A DNA stretch of 64,000 nucleotides from Halomonas sp. H10-9-1 (lineage in GTDB: Bacteria; Pseudomonadota; Gammaproteobacteria; Pseudomonadales; Halomonadaceae): the NCBI RefSeq assembly GCF_040147005.1, contig NZ_JAMSHO010000001.1:1860001-1924000 (forward strand). Reading direction: 5' to 3'. This document shows positions 39,470-50,302 of the stretch, in pieces. Numbering within the stretch: position 1 is the first letter of the stretch; the number at the start of each line of letters is the position of its first letter. The notes under the pieces were generated by a model. It made no database searches. It saw only the letters and a program-made list of their open reading frames with translations, and was not told the origin of the DNA. A program made the translations under genes and the position numbers.

Positions 39470-39886
39470 TCAGGCTTGCGGTTGAACAGTAGAGTGAGCC
39501 AGCAGCTCGGCGAGCGCCGGCGGCCAAGGCATGGGGCGCAGGCGCCGGGCATCGATACAGGCGATGTCGACCCTCGCCTCGCATAGGGGTTCCCCGCGGC
39601 GGGTCACTACCTGGCCGAACTGCAGCCGGACACGACCCGCGGTCAGGACTTCCGCGCTCACCTCGAGCGCGTCATCCAGCCGGGCGGGCTTGGCGTAGCG
39701 ACACTCCAGCCGGTGTACCACCAGCTGGACCCCGCTCTCGAACAGCGCCTGCTGGGTGATCCCACGTGCGCGAAGCCATTCGCTGCGTGCCCGCTCCATG
39801 TATTTGAGATAATTGACGTAATAAACGATGCCGCCGGCATCGGTGTCCTCGATATAGACGCGAACCGGAAAGCGAAACTCGCTCAT
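39470..39886 (-). CDS. ybgC: acyl-CoA thioesterase YbgC
   Basis: The 138-aa hotdog-fold thioesterase has the active-site segment [20 protein letters not shown] (Asp near residue 13). It hydrolyses acyl-CoA thioesters and is the conserved first gene of tol-pal operons. Its start overlaps the ruvB stop by 4 bp, joining the ruv and tol clusters into one directional run. Confidence 0.93.
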   Translation of the reverse strand: MSEFRFPVRVYIEDTDAGGIVYYVNYLKYMERARSEWLRARGITQQALFESGVQLVVHRLECRYAKPARLDDALEVSAEVLTAGRVRLQFGQVVTRRGEPLCEARVDIACIDARRLRPMPWPPALAELLAHSTVQPQA

Positions 39887-40920
39887 GGGCGGGTCTCCCC
39901 CGCGGCGTCCTCGGCGGCTGCCGAGGGAGCCAGGCCGAAGTGCTGCCAGGCCTGGCGGGTGACCACCCGGCCGCGGGCGGTGCGCATCATCAGGCCTTGC
40001 TGGATCAGGTAGGGCTCGATGACGTCCTCGATGGTGTCGCGCTCCTCGCCGATGGCCGCGGCCAGGGAGTCGACTCCCACCGGCCCACCGTCGAACTTCT
40101 CGATCATCGCCAGCAGCAGGCGGCGATCCATATGGTCGAGGCCGTGCTGGTCGACGTGGAGCATGTCCAGGGCCCGGTCGGCGATGGCGGCGTCGATCTG
40201 GCCGTTGCCGCGCACCTCGGCGTAGTCGCGTACCCGGCGCAGTAGCCGGTTGGCGATGCGTGGCGTGCCCCGGGAGCGCTTCGCCACTTCGAGGGCTCCC
40301 GCGGTGTCGGCCGTGACCCCCATCAGGCGCGCCGAGCGGGAGACGATCTCGGTGAGTTCCTCGATGGCGTAGAACTCCAGGCGCTGGACGATACCGAAGC
40401 GGTCGCGCAGCGGCGAGGTCAGCAGGCCCGCCCGGGTGGTCGCCCCCACCAGGGTGAAGGGCGGCAGGTCGAGCTTGATGGAGCGTGCCGCCGGCCCCTC
40501 GCCGATCACGATATCGAGCTGGAAGTCCTCCATGGCCGGGTAGAGGATCTCCTCCACCACCGGCGAGAGGCGATGGATCTCGTCGATGAACAGGACGTCG
40601 CCGGGCTCGAGGTTGGTGAGCATGGCGGCCAGGTCGCCGGCCCGCTCCAGCACCGGCCCGGAGGTCGACTTGAGCCCGACTCCCATCTCTTCGGCGATGA
40701 TGTTGGCCAGGGTCGTCTTGCCGAGCCCCGGGGGGCCGAACACCAGGGTGTGGTCGAGGCTCTCGCTGCGTCCACGGGCGGCGCCGATGAAGATCTCGAG
40801 CTGTTCGCGCACCCGGGGCTGGCCGATATAGTCGGCCAGCCGCTTGGGGCGGATGGCGCGATCGATGGGCTCTTCCCCGTCGCGAGCGTCGGCGGCGATC
40901 AGGCGGTCGCTCTCGAGCAT
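39883..40920 (-). CDS. ruvB: Holliday junction helicase RuvB
   Basis: The 345-aa AAA+ motor drives branch migration of Holliday junctions. It has Walker [14 protein letters not shown] (about residues 61-73), Walker [12 protein letters not shown] and sensor segment [19 protein letters not shown]. ruvA ends 4 bp upstream and ybgC overlaps the 3' end. Confidence 0.96.
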   Translation of the reverse strand: MLESDRLIAADARDGEEPIDRAIRPKRLADYIGQPRVREQLEIFIGAARGRSESLDHTLVFGPPGLGKTTLANIIAEEMGVGLKSTSGPVLERAGDLAAMLTNLEPGDVLFIDEIHRLSPVVEEILYPAMEDFQLDIVIGEGPAARSIKLDLPPFTLVGATTRAGLLTSPLRDRFGIVQRLEFYAIEELTEIVSRSARLMGVTADTAGALEVAKRSRGTPRIANRLLRRVRDYAEVRGNGQIDAAIADRALDMLHVDQHGLDHMDRRLLLAMIEKFDGGPVGVDSLAAAIGEERDTIEDVIEPYLIQQGLMMRTARGRVVTRQAWQHFGLAPSAAAEDAAGETRP

Positions 40921-40924
40921 CGTG

Positions 40925-41536
40925 TTACCCCGTCATCCGGCGGCTCAGCGCCGCCTTGATCAGCGCCTCGGTAGTGCCCTCGGCCTCGAGGCCACTAAGC
41001 ATCCGGGCCGCCTCGGCCGGCTTGTAGCCCAGGCTGACCAGCGCCGCCTCGGCGTCGGCCAGCGGATCCTGTCGTGGGGCGGCGGGCTGGCTGCCGGCCT
41101 CGAGCTCCGCCAGGGCGGGCTCCGAGGCCTCCCAGTGAGGAAAGCGGTCACGCATCTCGATGATCAGCCGCTCGGAGGTCTTCTTGCCGACACCGGGCAG
41201 GCGCATCAGCGACTTGGCGTCGTCTTCCAGTACGCAGCGCCGGAACGCCGCCTCGTCCATGCCCGAGAGGATCGCCAGGGCCAGCTTGGGCCCGACGCCG
41301 TTGACCTTGATCAGCGCCCGGAACAGGGTGCGCTCCTGGTCGCGCAGGAAGCCATAGAGCAGGTGGGCATCGTCGCGCACGCTGAGATGGGTGTAGAGCG
41401 ATACCGCCTCACCGACGGCCGGCAGGGCCACCAGCGTGGTCATGGAGGCCTCCAGCTCGTAGCCGACGCCGGCCACATCCACCACCAGCCAGGGGGGCTG
41501 TTTGTCGAGAAGCGTGCCTCTCAGGCGTCCGATCAT
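40925..41536 (-). CDS. ruvA: Holliday junction DNA-binding protein RuvA
   Basis: The 203-aa protein has the N-terminal OB fold ([20 protein letters not shown]), helix-hairpin-helix motifs ([29 protein letters not shown]) and the C-terminal RuvB-contacting domain ([14 protein letters not shown]). A tetramer holds the four-way junction for RuvB. Confidence 0.95.
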   Translation of the reverse strand: MIGRLRGTLLDKQPPWLVVDVAGVGYELEASMTTLVALPAVGEAVSLYTHLSVRDDAHLLYGFLRDQERTLFRALIKVNGVGPKLALAILSGMDEAAFRRCVLEDDAKSLMRLPGVGKKTSERLIIEMRDRFPHWEASEPALAELEAGSQPAAPRQDPLADAEAALVSLGYKPAEAARMLSGLEAEGTTEALIKAALSRRMTG

Positions 41537-41663
41537 GGGAAGTCCGTATCCTTGCGTCAGGGTGGGCGACAGGTGCCGCCACTATACTGGTCGACCGCGG
41601 GGCTGGCCAGCCCACCAGAACGGCGTTCGAGAACCTCGAGCCCGTCGCCCAGAGGCGACAGCA

Positions 41664-42203
41664 TCAGGGGCGAAAGTCACGCCAGGAGCTTCCCTTGCGC
41701 CGGCTGCGATGGCCACCGAAGCTGCCGCGGGTCACCAGCCCCCGGCGCGCATGCGCATGGGTCAGGGCGATGGCCAGGGCGTCGGCGGCATCGGCCTGGG
41801 GAGTCGCCGAGAGCCCGAGGATGGCGGTCACCATATGCTGTACCTGGAGCTTGTCGGCACGCCCCGACCCGGTCACGGCCTGCTTGATCTGGCGTGGGCC
41901 GTATTCGCTCACTGGCAAGCCGTGGTTGGCCGCGCAGACGATGGCAGCACCGCGGGCCTGGCCCAGCTTGAGGGCCGAGTCGGCATTCTTCGACATCACC
42001 ACCTGCTCGATGGCGAACTCCGCCGGGCGATGCACGGCGACCAGCTCACTGATCCCGGCATAGACCTGGGCGAGCTTCTGGGCCAGGTCGTCGGCGCGGA
42101 TGCGGATGCAGCCGCTGGCCACGTAGCGCGGCGTGGCCATGGAGACATCCAGCACGCCATAGCCGGTGATCCGCGAACCGGGGTCGATGCCCAGGATCAG
42201 CAT
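41664..42203 (-). CDS. ruvC: Holliday junction resolvase RuvC
   Basis: The 179-aa RNase-H-fold endonuclease starts with [17 protein letters not shown] (catalytic Asp7) and has [20 protein letters not shown] with catalytic Glu and the C-terminal [14 protein letters not shown] acidic pair. It is 127 bp upstream of ruvA in the same direction. The gap contains a 14-bp palindrome GGGCTGGCCAGCCC (41600-41613) and may carry a separate ruvAB promoter. Confidence 0.95.
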   Translation of the reverse strand: MLILGIDPGSRITGYGVLDVSMATPRYVASGCIRIRADDLAQKLAQVYAGISELVAVHRPAEFAIEQVVMSKNADSALKLGQARGAAIVCAANHGLPVSEYGPRQIKQAVTGSGRADKLQVQHMVTAILGLSATPQADAADALAIALTHAHARRGLVTRGSFGGHRSRRKGSSWRDFRP

Positions 42204-42288
42204 CCGGGCGCCCTGGTCGATGGCATAGGACCTCCTCTCCGGCTTCGCCGCCTGGCTGCTCCAGCGTGGCGAAGTGTGCAGGACACAA

Positions 42289-42312
42289 CACCGGCGCCCT
42301 GGGGCGCCGGTG
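42289..42312 (-). terminator. aspS terminator
   Basis: On the minus strand a 10-bp stem CACCGGCGCC/GGCGCCGGTG with a 4-nt loop begins about 24 bp after the aspS stop and is followed by TTGTGT. It separates aspS from ruvC. Confidence 0.75.
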
Positions 42313-42336
42313 AGATGCAGCGGGTCGGGATCGGCG

Positions 42337-44118
<1,782 letters not shown>

Positions 44119-44180
44119 GTCGTGTCCTGTTCTGTTGCGTGGTGTAAAGTCGAATAACGTGAAACGACGAGGGGCGGTCC

Positions 44181-44444
44181 TCAGACCGCCGCTCCGTCCA
44201 TCTTGCTTGTCTTACCGTCCGATGTGGCGCCACCGCCGTCACCGGCGAGGTTCTTCTTGGCGCCGGACTTGAAATCGGTCTCGTACCAGCCACCGCCGGC
44301 CAGCCGGAAGCCGGCGGCGGAGACCAGGCGCGACAACGCCGAGGCCGCGCAGGCGGGGCAGTCGGTCAGCGGCTCTGCACTGAGCTTCTGAAGCTTCTCC
44401 AGGCGGTGGCCGCAGGCCTTGCACTCGTATTCGTAGATGGGCAT
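44181..44444 (-). CDS. FmdB-family zinc-ribbon protein
   Basis: From ATG 44444 the 87-aa protein begins [20 protein letters not shown], with a second CPAC pair at about residues 34-37, forming a zinc ribbon. The C-terminal third is Gly/Ala/Lys-rich and disordered. Function is unknown; homologues usually precede aspS. A longer frame to 44531 has no homology. Confidence 0.87.
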   Translation of the reverse strand: MPIYEYECKACGHRLEKLQKLSAEPLTDCPACAASALSRLVSAAGFRLAGGGWYETDFKSGAKKNLAGDGGGATSDGKTSKMDGAAV

Positions 44445-44615
44445 GGTTTGATCACTCCAAATCGTCATAACCCAGTTCAGGGCGCGGTCGGGCCGAGCCC
44501 GACACAGGCGATATGCGGCCGGCCATGGCAACTTCCAAGCCTGCCAAAGCCCGCTATTATAGCGCGCCTCACACCAGTGCGGGCAAGGCGCACCTCACAC
44601 AGCAAGGAACCTCCG

Positions 44616-45554
44616 ATGAAAGCCGTCATTCTCGATGCCGCAAGCCTCGGTCCCGATGTCGACCTGACCCCCCTTCGCGAGCACCTCGATGACCTGGTGG
44701 TCCACGCCAGCAGCACCACCCACGAGGCCCAGGAACGCCTGGCGGCCGCCGATGTCGCCATCGTCAACAAGGTGGTGCTGGATGCCGCGACGCTGGAAGC
44801 CCTGCCCTCCCTGAAGCTGATCTGCGTACTGGCCACGGGTACCAACAACATCAACATGGCCGCGGCCCGGCGCCTGGGCATCACGGTGAAGAACGTGACC
44901 GGCTACGGTACTGCCAGCGTCGCCCAGCACACCCTGCTGCTGTTGCTGGCCCTGGCCAACCGCCTGCCGCTCTACGGGCGTGACGTGGCGACAGGCCGCT
45001 GGGGCGAGAGCCCCTTCTTCTGCCTGATGGACCATCGCACCCTGCAACTCGAGGGCAAGCACCTGGCGATCGTCGGCCAGGGGGAGCTGGGGGGACGCGT
45101 GGCGAAGCTGGCCGAGGCCTTCGGCATGCGCGTGACCTTCACTGCCCGCCCCGGCAACGCGGCCCATGACGAGCGCCCGAGCCTGGCCGAGCTGGCCCCG
45201 ACGCTCGACGCGATCAGCCTGCACTGTCCGCTCAACGAGGCCACCCATCACCTGGTGGATGCCGACCTGCTGGCCCGCCTCAAGCCGGGTGCCCTGTTGG
45301 TCAACTGCGCCCGGGGCGGCATCATCGACGAGGCGGCGGCGCTCGCCGCCCTGCGCGAGGGGCGCCTGGGCGGACTCGCCGTGGACGTGCTCCCCGAGGA
45401 GCCCCCGCGGGAGGGGCACCCGCTGATCGATGCCCTGAACGAGTCACTCAACCTTATCGTCACGCCCCACAACGCCTGGATCACGCCCGAGGCGCGTCAG
45501 AACGTGGTAGCACTGACGGCCAATAACCTGAGGGAGTGGTCCCGGGGAGAGTGA
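44616..45554 (+). CDS. D-2-hydroxyacid dehydrogenase, HprA type
   Basis: The 312-aa NAD-dependent enzyme has the dinucleotide fold VGQGELGGRVAKLAE and the catalytic residues Arg (NCARGG), Glu (VLPEEPP) and His (TPHNAW). It is closest in pattern to hydroxypyruvate/glycerate dehydrogenases. AAGGAACC precedes ATG 44616. The stop overlaps the PfkB kinase start as TGATG. Its place in front of a sugar kinase and a nucleoside hydrolase suggests it handles a product of pentose or purine breakdown. Confidence 0.83.
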   Translation: MKAVILDAASLGPDVDLTPLREHLDDLVVHASSTTHEAQERLAAADVAIVNKVVLDAATLEALPSLKLICVLATGTNNINMAAARRLGITVKNVTGYGTASVAQHTLLLLLALANRLPLYGRDVATGRWGESPFFCLMDHRTLQLEGKHLAIVGQGELGGRVAKLAEAFGMRVTFTARPGNAAHDERPSLAELAPTLDAISLHCPLNEATHHLVDADLLARLKPGALLVNCARGGIIDEAAALAALREGRLGGLAVDVLPEEPPREGHPLIDALNESLNLIVTPHNAWITPEARQNVVALTANNLREWSRGE

Positions 45555-46546
45555 TGATGCACGACCCTGCGCGCGCCCAGCACAATACCGGAGAGATCGA
45601 GCTGCGTTTCCATTGCCACAACCATGGCTCCATCAACCTCGACCACTTCTACCGGGTGCCGCACCTGGTGGCGCCCGGGGAGACCCTGGCCAGCCACGAT
45701 TACCGTGTAGGCCTCGGTGGCAAGGGGGCCAACCAGTCGCTCGCCATGGCCCGGGCCGGTGGCCGCGTGAGCCACTGGGGGCGAGTCGGGCGGCAGGATG
45801 CCTGGGCTCGGGATGCCTTGGCCCGGGCCGGTGTCGACGTGCGCCACGTCGAGCTGGTGGATGAGCCCAGCGGCCACGCCATCATCCAGGTGGACGATAG
45901 CGGCGAGAACGCCATCATCCTGTTTCCCGGCGCCAATCACGGCAGCTCGCGGGAGGAGCCGAGCGCGCTCCTCGCCGCCGCCAGCCCGGGCGACTGGCTG
46001 CTGCTGCAGAACGAGCGCAGCGGCCTGGAGACGCTGATCCCGCTGGCCGTCGAGCGGGGCCTGAAGGTGGTCTTCAACCCGGCCCCCATGGATGACCGAG
46101 CGGCACGGCTCCCGCTGTCGCTGTGTTCCCTGCTCTTCGTCAACCGTACCGAGGCCGCCCGACTGGGCGGGCTCGCCGCGCAGAGCAGCGCAGAGGCACT
46201 GCTCGATGCCCTGACCTCACGGCTACCCGACACCGAAGTGGTATTGACCCTGGGCGGCGAAGGCGCCTGGCATCAGCACCGCGACCGGCGCCGCCACCAG
46301 CCGGCGATACCGGTGGTGGCGGTGGACACCACCGCCGCCGGCGACACCTTCATCGGCTATTATCTGGCGGCGCTGCAGGCGGGCCTGCCCATCGCCGAGT
46401 GCCTGCGCCGTGCGGCCACCGCCGCGGCCCTGGGTGTGCAGCGGTCCGGCGCTGCGGAGAGCATCCCGCTCCTCGATGAAGTGGAACGAGCCCTGAAGCA
46501 GGGCTCCGGGGCATCCGGTGCCCCCGCCAACCCTGAAGCCCCCTGA
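45554..46546 (+). CDS. ribokinase-like PfkB sugar kinase
   Basis: The 330-aa kinase has signature 1 VGLGGKGANQSLAMARAGGR and signature 2 DTTAAGDTFIGYY, in which the usual GAGD is AAGD and the catalytic Asp is kept. It probably phosphorylates ribose released by the adjacent nucleoside hydrolase. ATG 45554 overlaps the upstream stop; ATG 45557 is an alternative. GGGGAGA is the ribosome site. Confidence 0.85.
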   Translation: MMHDPARAQHNTGEIELRFHCHNHGSINLDHFYRVPHLVAPGETLASHDYRVGLGGKGANQSLAMARAGGRVSHWGRVGRQDAWARDALARAGVDVRHVELVDEPSGHAIIQVDDSGENAIILFPGANHGSSREEPSALLAAASPGDWLLLQNERSGLETLIPLAVERGLKVVFNPAPMDDRAARLPLSLCSLLFVNRTEAARLGGLAAQSSAEALLDALTSRLPDTEVVLTLGGEGAWHQHRDRRRHQPAIPVVAVDTTAAGDTFIGYYLAALQAGLPIAECLRRAATAAALGVQRSGAAESIPLLDEVERALKQGSGASGAPANPEAP

Positions 46547-46560
46547 CCGCGGAGAGCGCC

Positions 46561-47505
46561 GTGACACATTCCATCATCTTCGACACCGACCCGGGCGTGG
46601 ATGACGCCCAGGCCATCGCCATCGCCCTGCGCCATCCCGAGATCGAGCTGCTGGGCATGACCACCACCTATGGCAACGTCGATGCGCAGGTCGCCACCCG
46701 TAACGCCCTGCTGCTCGCCCAGCTGGCCGGGCGCCGCGACGTGCCGGTGGCCCAGGGCGCCGCCGCGCCCATGGTCAAGACGCGTCATGCGCCCCCCGCG
46801 CATATCCATGGCGCCAATGGCCTGGGCGATATCGCCCTGCCCGAGGTCGAGGGGCAAGCCGATCCCCGCAGCGCGGCGCAGTTCATCGTCGACACCGTGA
46901 ACGCGCGCCCCGGCGCGGTGACCCTGGTGGCGGTAGGTCCGCTAGGCAACCTGGCCGCGGCGCTGCAGCTCGACCCGGGCATTATCGACAGGGTGAAGCA
47001 GGTGGTGATCATGGGCGGCTCGGTCCGCGAGGGCGGTAACGTCACCCCCGTGGCCGAGGCCAACATGTTCAACGATCCGGATGCCGCGGCGCGGGTGCTC
47101 ACCGCCGGCTGGCCGCTGACCCTGGTGGGGCTCGACGTGACCCATCGCTGCGTGCTGACCCCGGCACACATGGCGCGCATCGCAGCCGGCCAGGGCGAGC
47201 TCGGGCGCGTGCTGGCGGGCAGCTACGCCTTCTACCGCGACTTCTATCGCGACTTCCTGGGCATCGACGGCTGCTGCCCTCACGACAGCTGTGCACTGGC
47301 CTGGCTGCTGCGCCCGGAACTGTTCACCACGGCCCGCGGGCACCTCACCGTGGCCACCGAGGGCGCCGCCGAGGGGCAAACGATCTTCGCCCCCGAGGGA
47401 CGGGCCTTCATCGAGGAGCGCTGGTCGCGCACCCCGCCGGTGGAGGTGTGTCTGGGCGTCGACGGCGCGGCCGTCAGCGACTGGATCGCCGACGTCCTCG
47501 CCTGA
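46561..47505 (+). CDS. nucleoside hydrolase (IunH/Rih family)
   Basis: The 314-aa enzyme starts with GTG 46561 and the calcium-binding DTDPGVDDAQAI (residues 7-18). The segments VAVGPLGNLA and LVGLDVTHRCVLTPAH are typical. It cleaves the N-glycosidic bond of ribonucleosides to base and ribose; pyrimidine or purine preference cannot be read. It follows the kinase gene by 14 bp, completing a cleave-then-phosphorylate pair. Confidence 0.9.
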   Translation: MTHSIIFDTDPGVDDAQAIAIALRHPEIELLGMTTTYGNVDAQVATRNALLLAQLAGRRDVPVAQGAAAPMVKTRHAPPAHIHGANGLGDIALPEVEGQADPRSAAQFIVDTVNARPGAVTLVAVGPLGNLAAALQLDPGIIDRVKQVVIMGGSVREGGNVTPVAEANMFNDPDAAARVLTAGWPLTLVGLDVTHRCVLTPAHMARIAAGQGELGRVLAGSYAFYRDFYRDFLGIDGCCPHDSCALAWLLRPELFTTARGHLTVATEGAAEGQTIFAPEGRAFIEERWSRTPPVEVCLGVDGAAVSDWIADVLA

Positions 47506-47506
47506 C

Positions 47507-47779
47507 TCAGCCGGTCCGGAAGTCGTCCGGGATGTGGGCCTCGATCACCTCGAGCTCCACATGGGTGACCCGAGCACCATCCGGCCCCTTCCAGAGCCAC
47601 TCCGCGAGGCGCTTGACCGCCTCGCGATCCCCGCACATCAGCACCTCCACCCGGCCGTCCGACAGATTGGTCGCATGGCCGGTGATCCCGGCCCTGAGGG
47701 CCTGCTCCTGGGTCGCCCGGCGAAACCACACCCCCTGCACCTTGCCGGTCACCAGCGCCTTCGCGCAGCACGTGTCCAT
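47507..47779 (-). CDS. acyP: acylphosphatase
   Basis: The 90-aa protein has the signature GKVQGVWFRRATQEQA (catalytic Arg near residue 19) and the second-site Asn in GHATNLSDGRVEV. It hydrolyses acyl phosphates. It is convergent with the nucleoside hydrolase gene, 1 bp apart, with no terminator visible between them. Confidence 0.93.
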   Translation of the reverse strand: MDTCCAKALVTGKVQGVWFRRATQEQALRAGITGHATNLSDGRVEVLMCGDREAVKRLAEWLWKGPDGARVTHVELEVIEAHIPDDFRTG

Positions 47780-48048
47780 GGTCGTCTCCTGATGATCGCG
47801 ATGGGACTTCCTTCTTGCTAGTTCTAGCAGTCCGGCCGTCGTCGCGGCCAGTGCTCGCTGCCCTCCCCGTCCTGACCCCGGCCTTTCTCGTCTCGGTACC
47901 TGTGTCTCATCGCTTCCCGTCCCGAGGCCAATGCCCTAAGCTTAGCGGTATCTTCAGGCGCCTTTCGGCCACAAGCCGACTGCGGCCGAGGATCACCCTA
48001 CCCGGGTAGCCATCAACACAACAATCATCCTCACAAGGGAGACACGTC
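47780..48048. promoter_or_regulatory. divergent region upstream of acyP and the dehydrogenase
   Basis: This 269-bp gap holds two small palindromes: TGCTAGTTCTAGCA (47816-47829) and CTAAGCTTAG (47936-47945). Both are on the dehydrogenase side and could be operator sites. I see no gene here. Confidence 0.35.
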
Positions 48049-49095
48049 ATGCCGGTTTTCGACCACCCCGAGTTCGATCATCATCAGCAGATCGTCTTCG
48101 GCAGCGACGCGGCGAGCGGCCTGCGCGCCATCATTGCCATCCACGATACCTCCCGCGGCCCCGCCCTGGGTGGCCTACGTATCTACCCCTATGCAAGCGA
48201 CGCCGAGGCGCTCACCGACGTGCTGCGCCTCTCCCGCGGCATGACCTACAAATCGGCCCTGGCCGACCTGCCCCTGGGCGGCGGCAAGGCGGTGATCATC
48301 GCCGATCCGCGCCGCGACAAGACGCCCGAGCTGCTGCGTGCCATGGGGCGCCTGGTCGACTCCCTGGGCGGCCGCTACATCACGGCCGAAGACTCGGGAT
48401 CGAATGAGCACGACATGCGCTGGATCGCCGAGGAGACCGCCTACGTAGGAGGACTGCTACGGCCCGGCGAGGCCTCGGGAGACCCTTCCCCCTTCACGGC
48501 CTGGGGCGTGTTCTGCGCCCTCAAGAGCGCCGTGCGCCATCGCCTGGGACGCGACGACCTGAGCGGCCTGCGCGTCGCCGTACAGGGCGTCGGTAACGTC
48601 GGCGCCCACCTGGCGCGCCATCTGCATGCCGCCGGGGCCCGGCTGGTGATGACCGACATCGACGGCGAGGCGCTGGCCCACCTCGCCGAGGAGCTCGGCG
48701 CCGAGGCCGTGGCACCGGAGGCGATCGTCGACGCCGAAGTCGACGTCTTCGCCCCCTGTGCCCTGGGCGCCGCCCTGTCGGCCGAGGTGGTCGAGCGGCT
48801 GACGGCCAAGGTGGTCTGCGGCGCCGCCAACAATCAGCTCGCCACCCCCGAGATCGCCCAGCGCCTGCACTCCCGCGGCATCCTCTATACCCCGGACTAC
48901 GTGGCCAACGCCGGCGGGGTGATCGAGATCGCCTGGCAGCGTCGCGACGACTATGCGCGCGAGGCCGTCATGGCGCACATCGAGGGCATCGGCACGACCC
49001 TCGACGAGATCTTCGCACGGGCCGAGCGCGAGGGGCAGAGCCCCGCCCTCGTCGCCGACGACCTGGCCCGGGAGCGTTTCGGCGCCGCCGGTTGA
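48049..49095 (+). CDS. leucine/phenylalanine-type amino acid dehydrogenase
   Basis: The 348-aa Glu/Leu/Phe/Val dehydrogenase has the catalytic-lysine segment [19 protein letters not shown] (about residues 65-83), the [13 protein letters not shown] region and the NAD fold [17 protein letters not shown]. It oxidatively deaminates branched-chain or aromatic amino acids. The ribosome site AAGGGAG precedes ATG 48049. It stands alone, followed by a terminator. Substrate preference between Leu, Val and Phe is not resolved. Confidence 0.87.
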   Translation: MPVFDHPEFDHHQQIVFGSDAASGLRAIIAIHDTSRGPALGGLRIYPYASDAEALTDVLRLSRGMTYKSALADLPLGGGKAVIIADPRRDKTPELLRAMGRLVDSLGGRYITAEDSGSNEHDMRWIAEETAYVGGLLRPGEASGDPSPFTAWGVFCALKSAVRHRLGRDDLSGLRVAVQGVGNVGAHLARHLHAAGARLVMTDIDGEALAHLAEELGAEAVAPEAIVDAEVDVFAPCALGAALSAEVVERLTAKVVCGAANNQLATPEIAQRLHSRGILYTPDYVANAGGVIEIAWQRRDDYAREAVMAHIEGIGTTLDEIFARAEREGQSPALVADDLARERFGAAG

Positions 49096-49142
49096 GGCTC
49101 GAGGAGTGCACCCGAACAGGGCCAGTCAATGGCCCGACGCAA

Positions 49143-49166
49143 GAAGGCCGGCATTCGCCGGCCTTC
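49143..49166. terminator. bidirectional terminator
   Basis: A 10-bp stem GAAGGCCGGC (49143-49152) with loop ATTC and its complement (49157-49166) lies between the convergent dehydrogenase and YihY genes. Both flanks are T-rich on the transcript side. Confidence 0.8.
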
Positions 49167-49196
49167 CTGTGTCTGCTGTTCGCGTCGCCGGGTGCC

Positions 49197-50150
49197 TCAG
49201 GGCTCGACGGTGTCGTGTCGATCGAGCAGCTCATGGCGCACCAGTACCGCGGAGTTGCGCGGCACCACCGTCTTCCCCCGGGCCAGCAGGTGGCACTTGG
49301 TGAAGGCGGCCCCGAACAGCAGAATCAGCGAGCTGTAGTAGACCCACAGCAGGATCATCACCACCGAGCCGGCCGCGCCGTAGGTCGACGCGGTGGCGGT
49401 ATGCGACAGATACAGGGCGATGCCCGAGCGCCCCATCGCGAACAGCAGTGCGGTGACCACGGCCCCCACCACCACGTCTCGCCAGCTCAGCACTACATCC
49501 GGCAGCACCTTGAAGATGGTGGCGAAGAGCGCGGCGATGACCACCAGCGAAACGAGGAACTCCGCCCCTGTGGTCAGTAACCCCACATAGGGCAGCAAGT
49601 TGTCGGCGGCCTGCAGGGTGGCGCGCAGCATCACGCCCAGGACCAGCGAGACCAGCAGGATGAAGCCGATGGAGAGCACCACGGTCAGCGAGAGCAGGCG
49701 GTTCTTGATGAACACCAGGGCACTGTTGGCGCTGGGTCGCGCGGTGACCCCCCAGATGGTGTTGAGCGAGAATTGCATCTGGGCAAATACCGTGGTGGCA
49801 CCCACCACGAGTGCCCCGACACCCAGCAGAGTGGGCAGCAGCCCCGACTCCTCGATGCGCGACTGGGCGACGGCGGCCTCGATGGCGGCGGCGGCGTCCT
49901 GGCCCATGGTGCCCTGCAGTTGGGCGACGATCTGGCCGTGGGCGGCCTCCTCCCCCAACACCAGGCCGATCACGGTGACTGCGATGATCACCGTCGGCGC
50001 CAGGGAGAAGAGCGTGTAGAAGGCCAGCGAGCCGGCGTAGCTGAAGGCGTTGCGTTCCAGCCATAGGCGGATGGCGCCATGCACCACCCGCCACCAGAAC
50101 AGCATGCCGGCCTTGAGCCGGGCGAGCGTCAGCTTCCTCAGATCGAACAT
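49197..50150 (-). CDS. YihY/BrkB-family membrane protein
   Basis: From ATG 50150 the 317-aa protein has about six membrane helices: FYTLFSLAPTVIIAVTVIG, LPTLLGVGALVVGATTVFAQ, LLSLTVVLSIGFILLVSLVL, and others. The motif FSYAGSLAFYTLFSLAP is the family hallmark. An AGGGGG ribosome site is just upstream; the frame continues to 50270 without support. The function of YihY proteins is unsettled; the old label ribonuclease BN is wrong. Confidence 0.87.
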   Translation of the reverse strand: MFDLRKLTLARLKAGMLFWWRVVHGAIRLWLERNAFSYAGSLAFYTLFSLAPTVIIAVTVIGLVLGEEAAHGQIVAQLQGTMGQDAAAAIEAAVAQSRIEESGLLPTLLGVGALVVGATTVFAQMQFSLNTIWGVTARPSANSALVFIKNRLLSLTVVLSIGFILLVSLVLGVMLRATLQAADNLLPYVGLLTTGAEFLVSLVVIAALFATIFKVLPDVVLSWRDVVVGAVVTALLFAMGRSGIALYLSHTATASTYGAAGSVVMILLWVYYSSLILLFGAAFTKCHLLARGKTVVPRNSAVLVRHELLDRHDTVEP

Positions 50151-50302
50151 CGAACCCCCTCTTCCCTGTATCCTGTCGAAGAATCGTTTTGCCACAGCAT
50201 ACCCAAAGCCCGCCCCGGGCGTCTTGCCGACGCCTGCGGGCGCATTGCAGGTCACTGTGTGCGCAAACATAATGCAATGGTCACTTCACAGCAGGCCCCC
50301 CA

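Noticed and set aside
47816..47829. TGCTAGTTCTAGCA as a terminator
   Set aside because: The stem has only 6 bp with a 2-nt centre and no U-tract; kept only as a weak palindrome.
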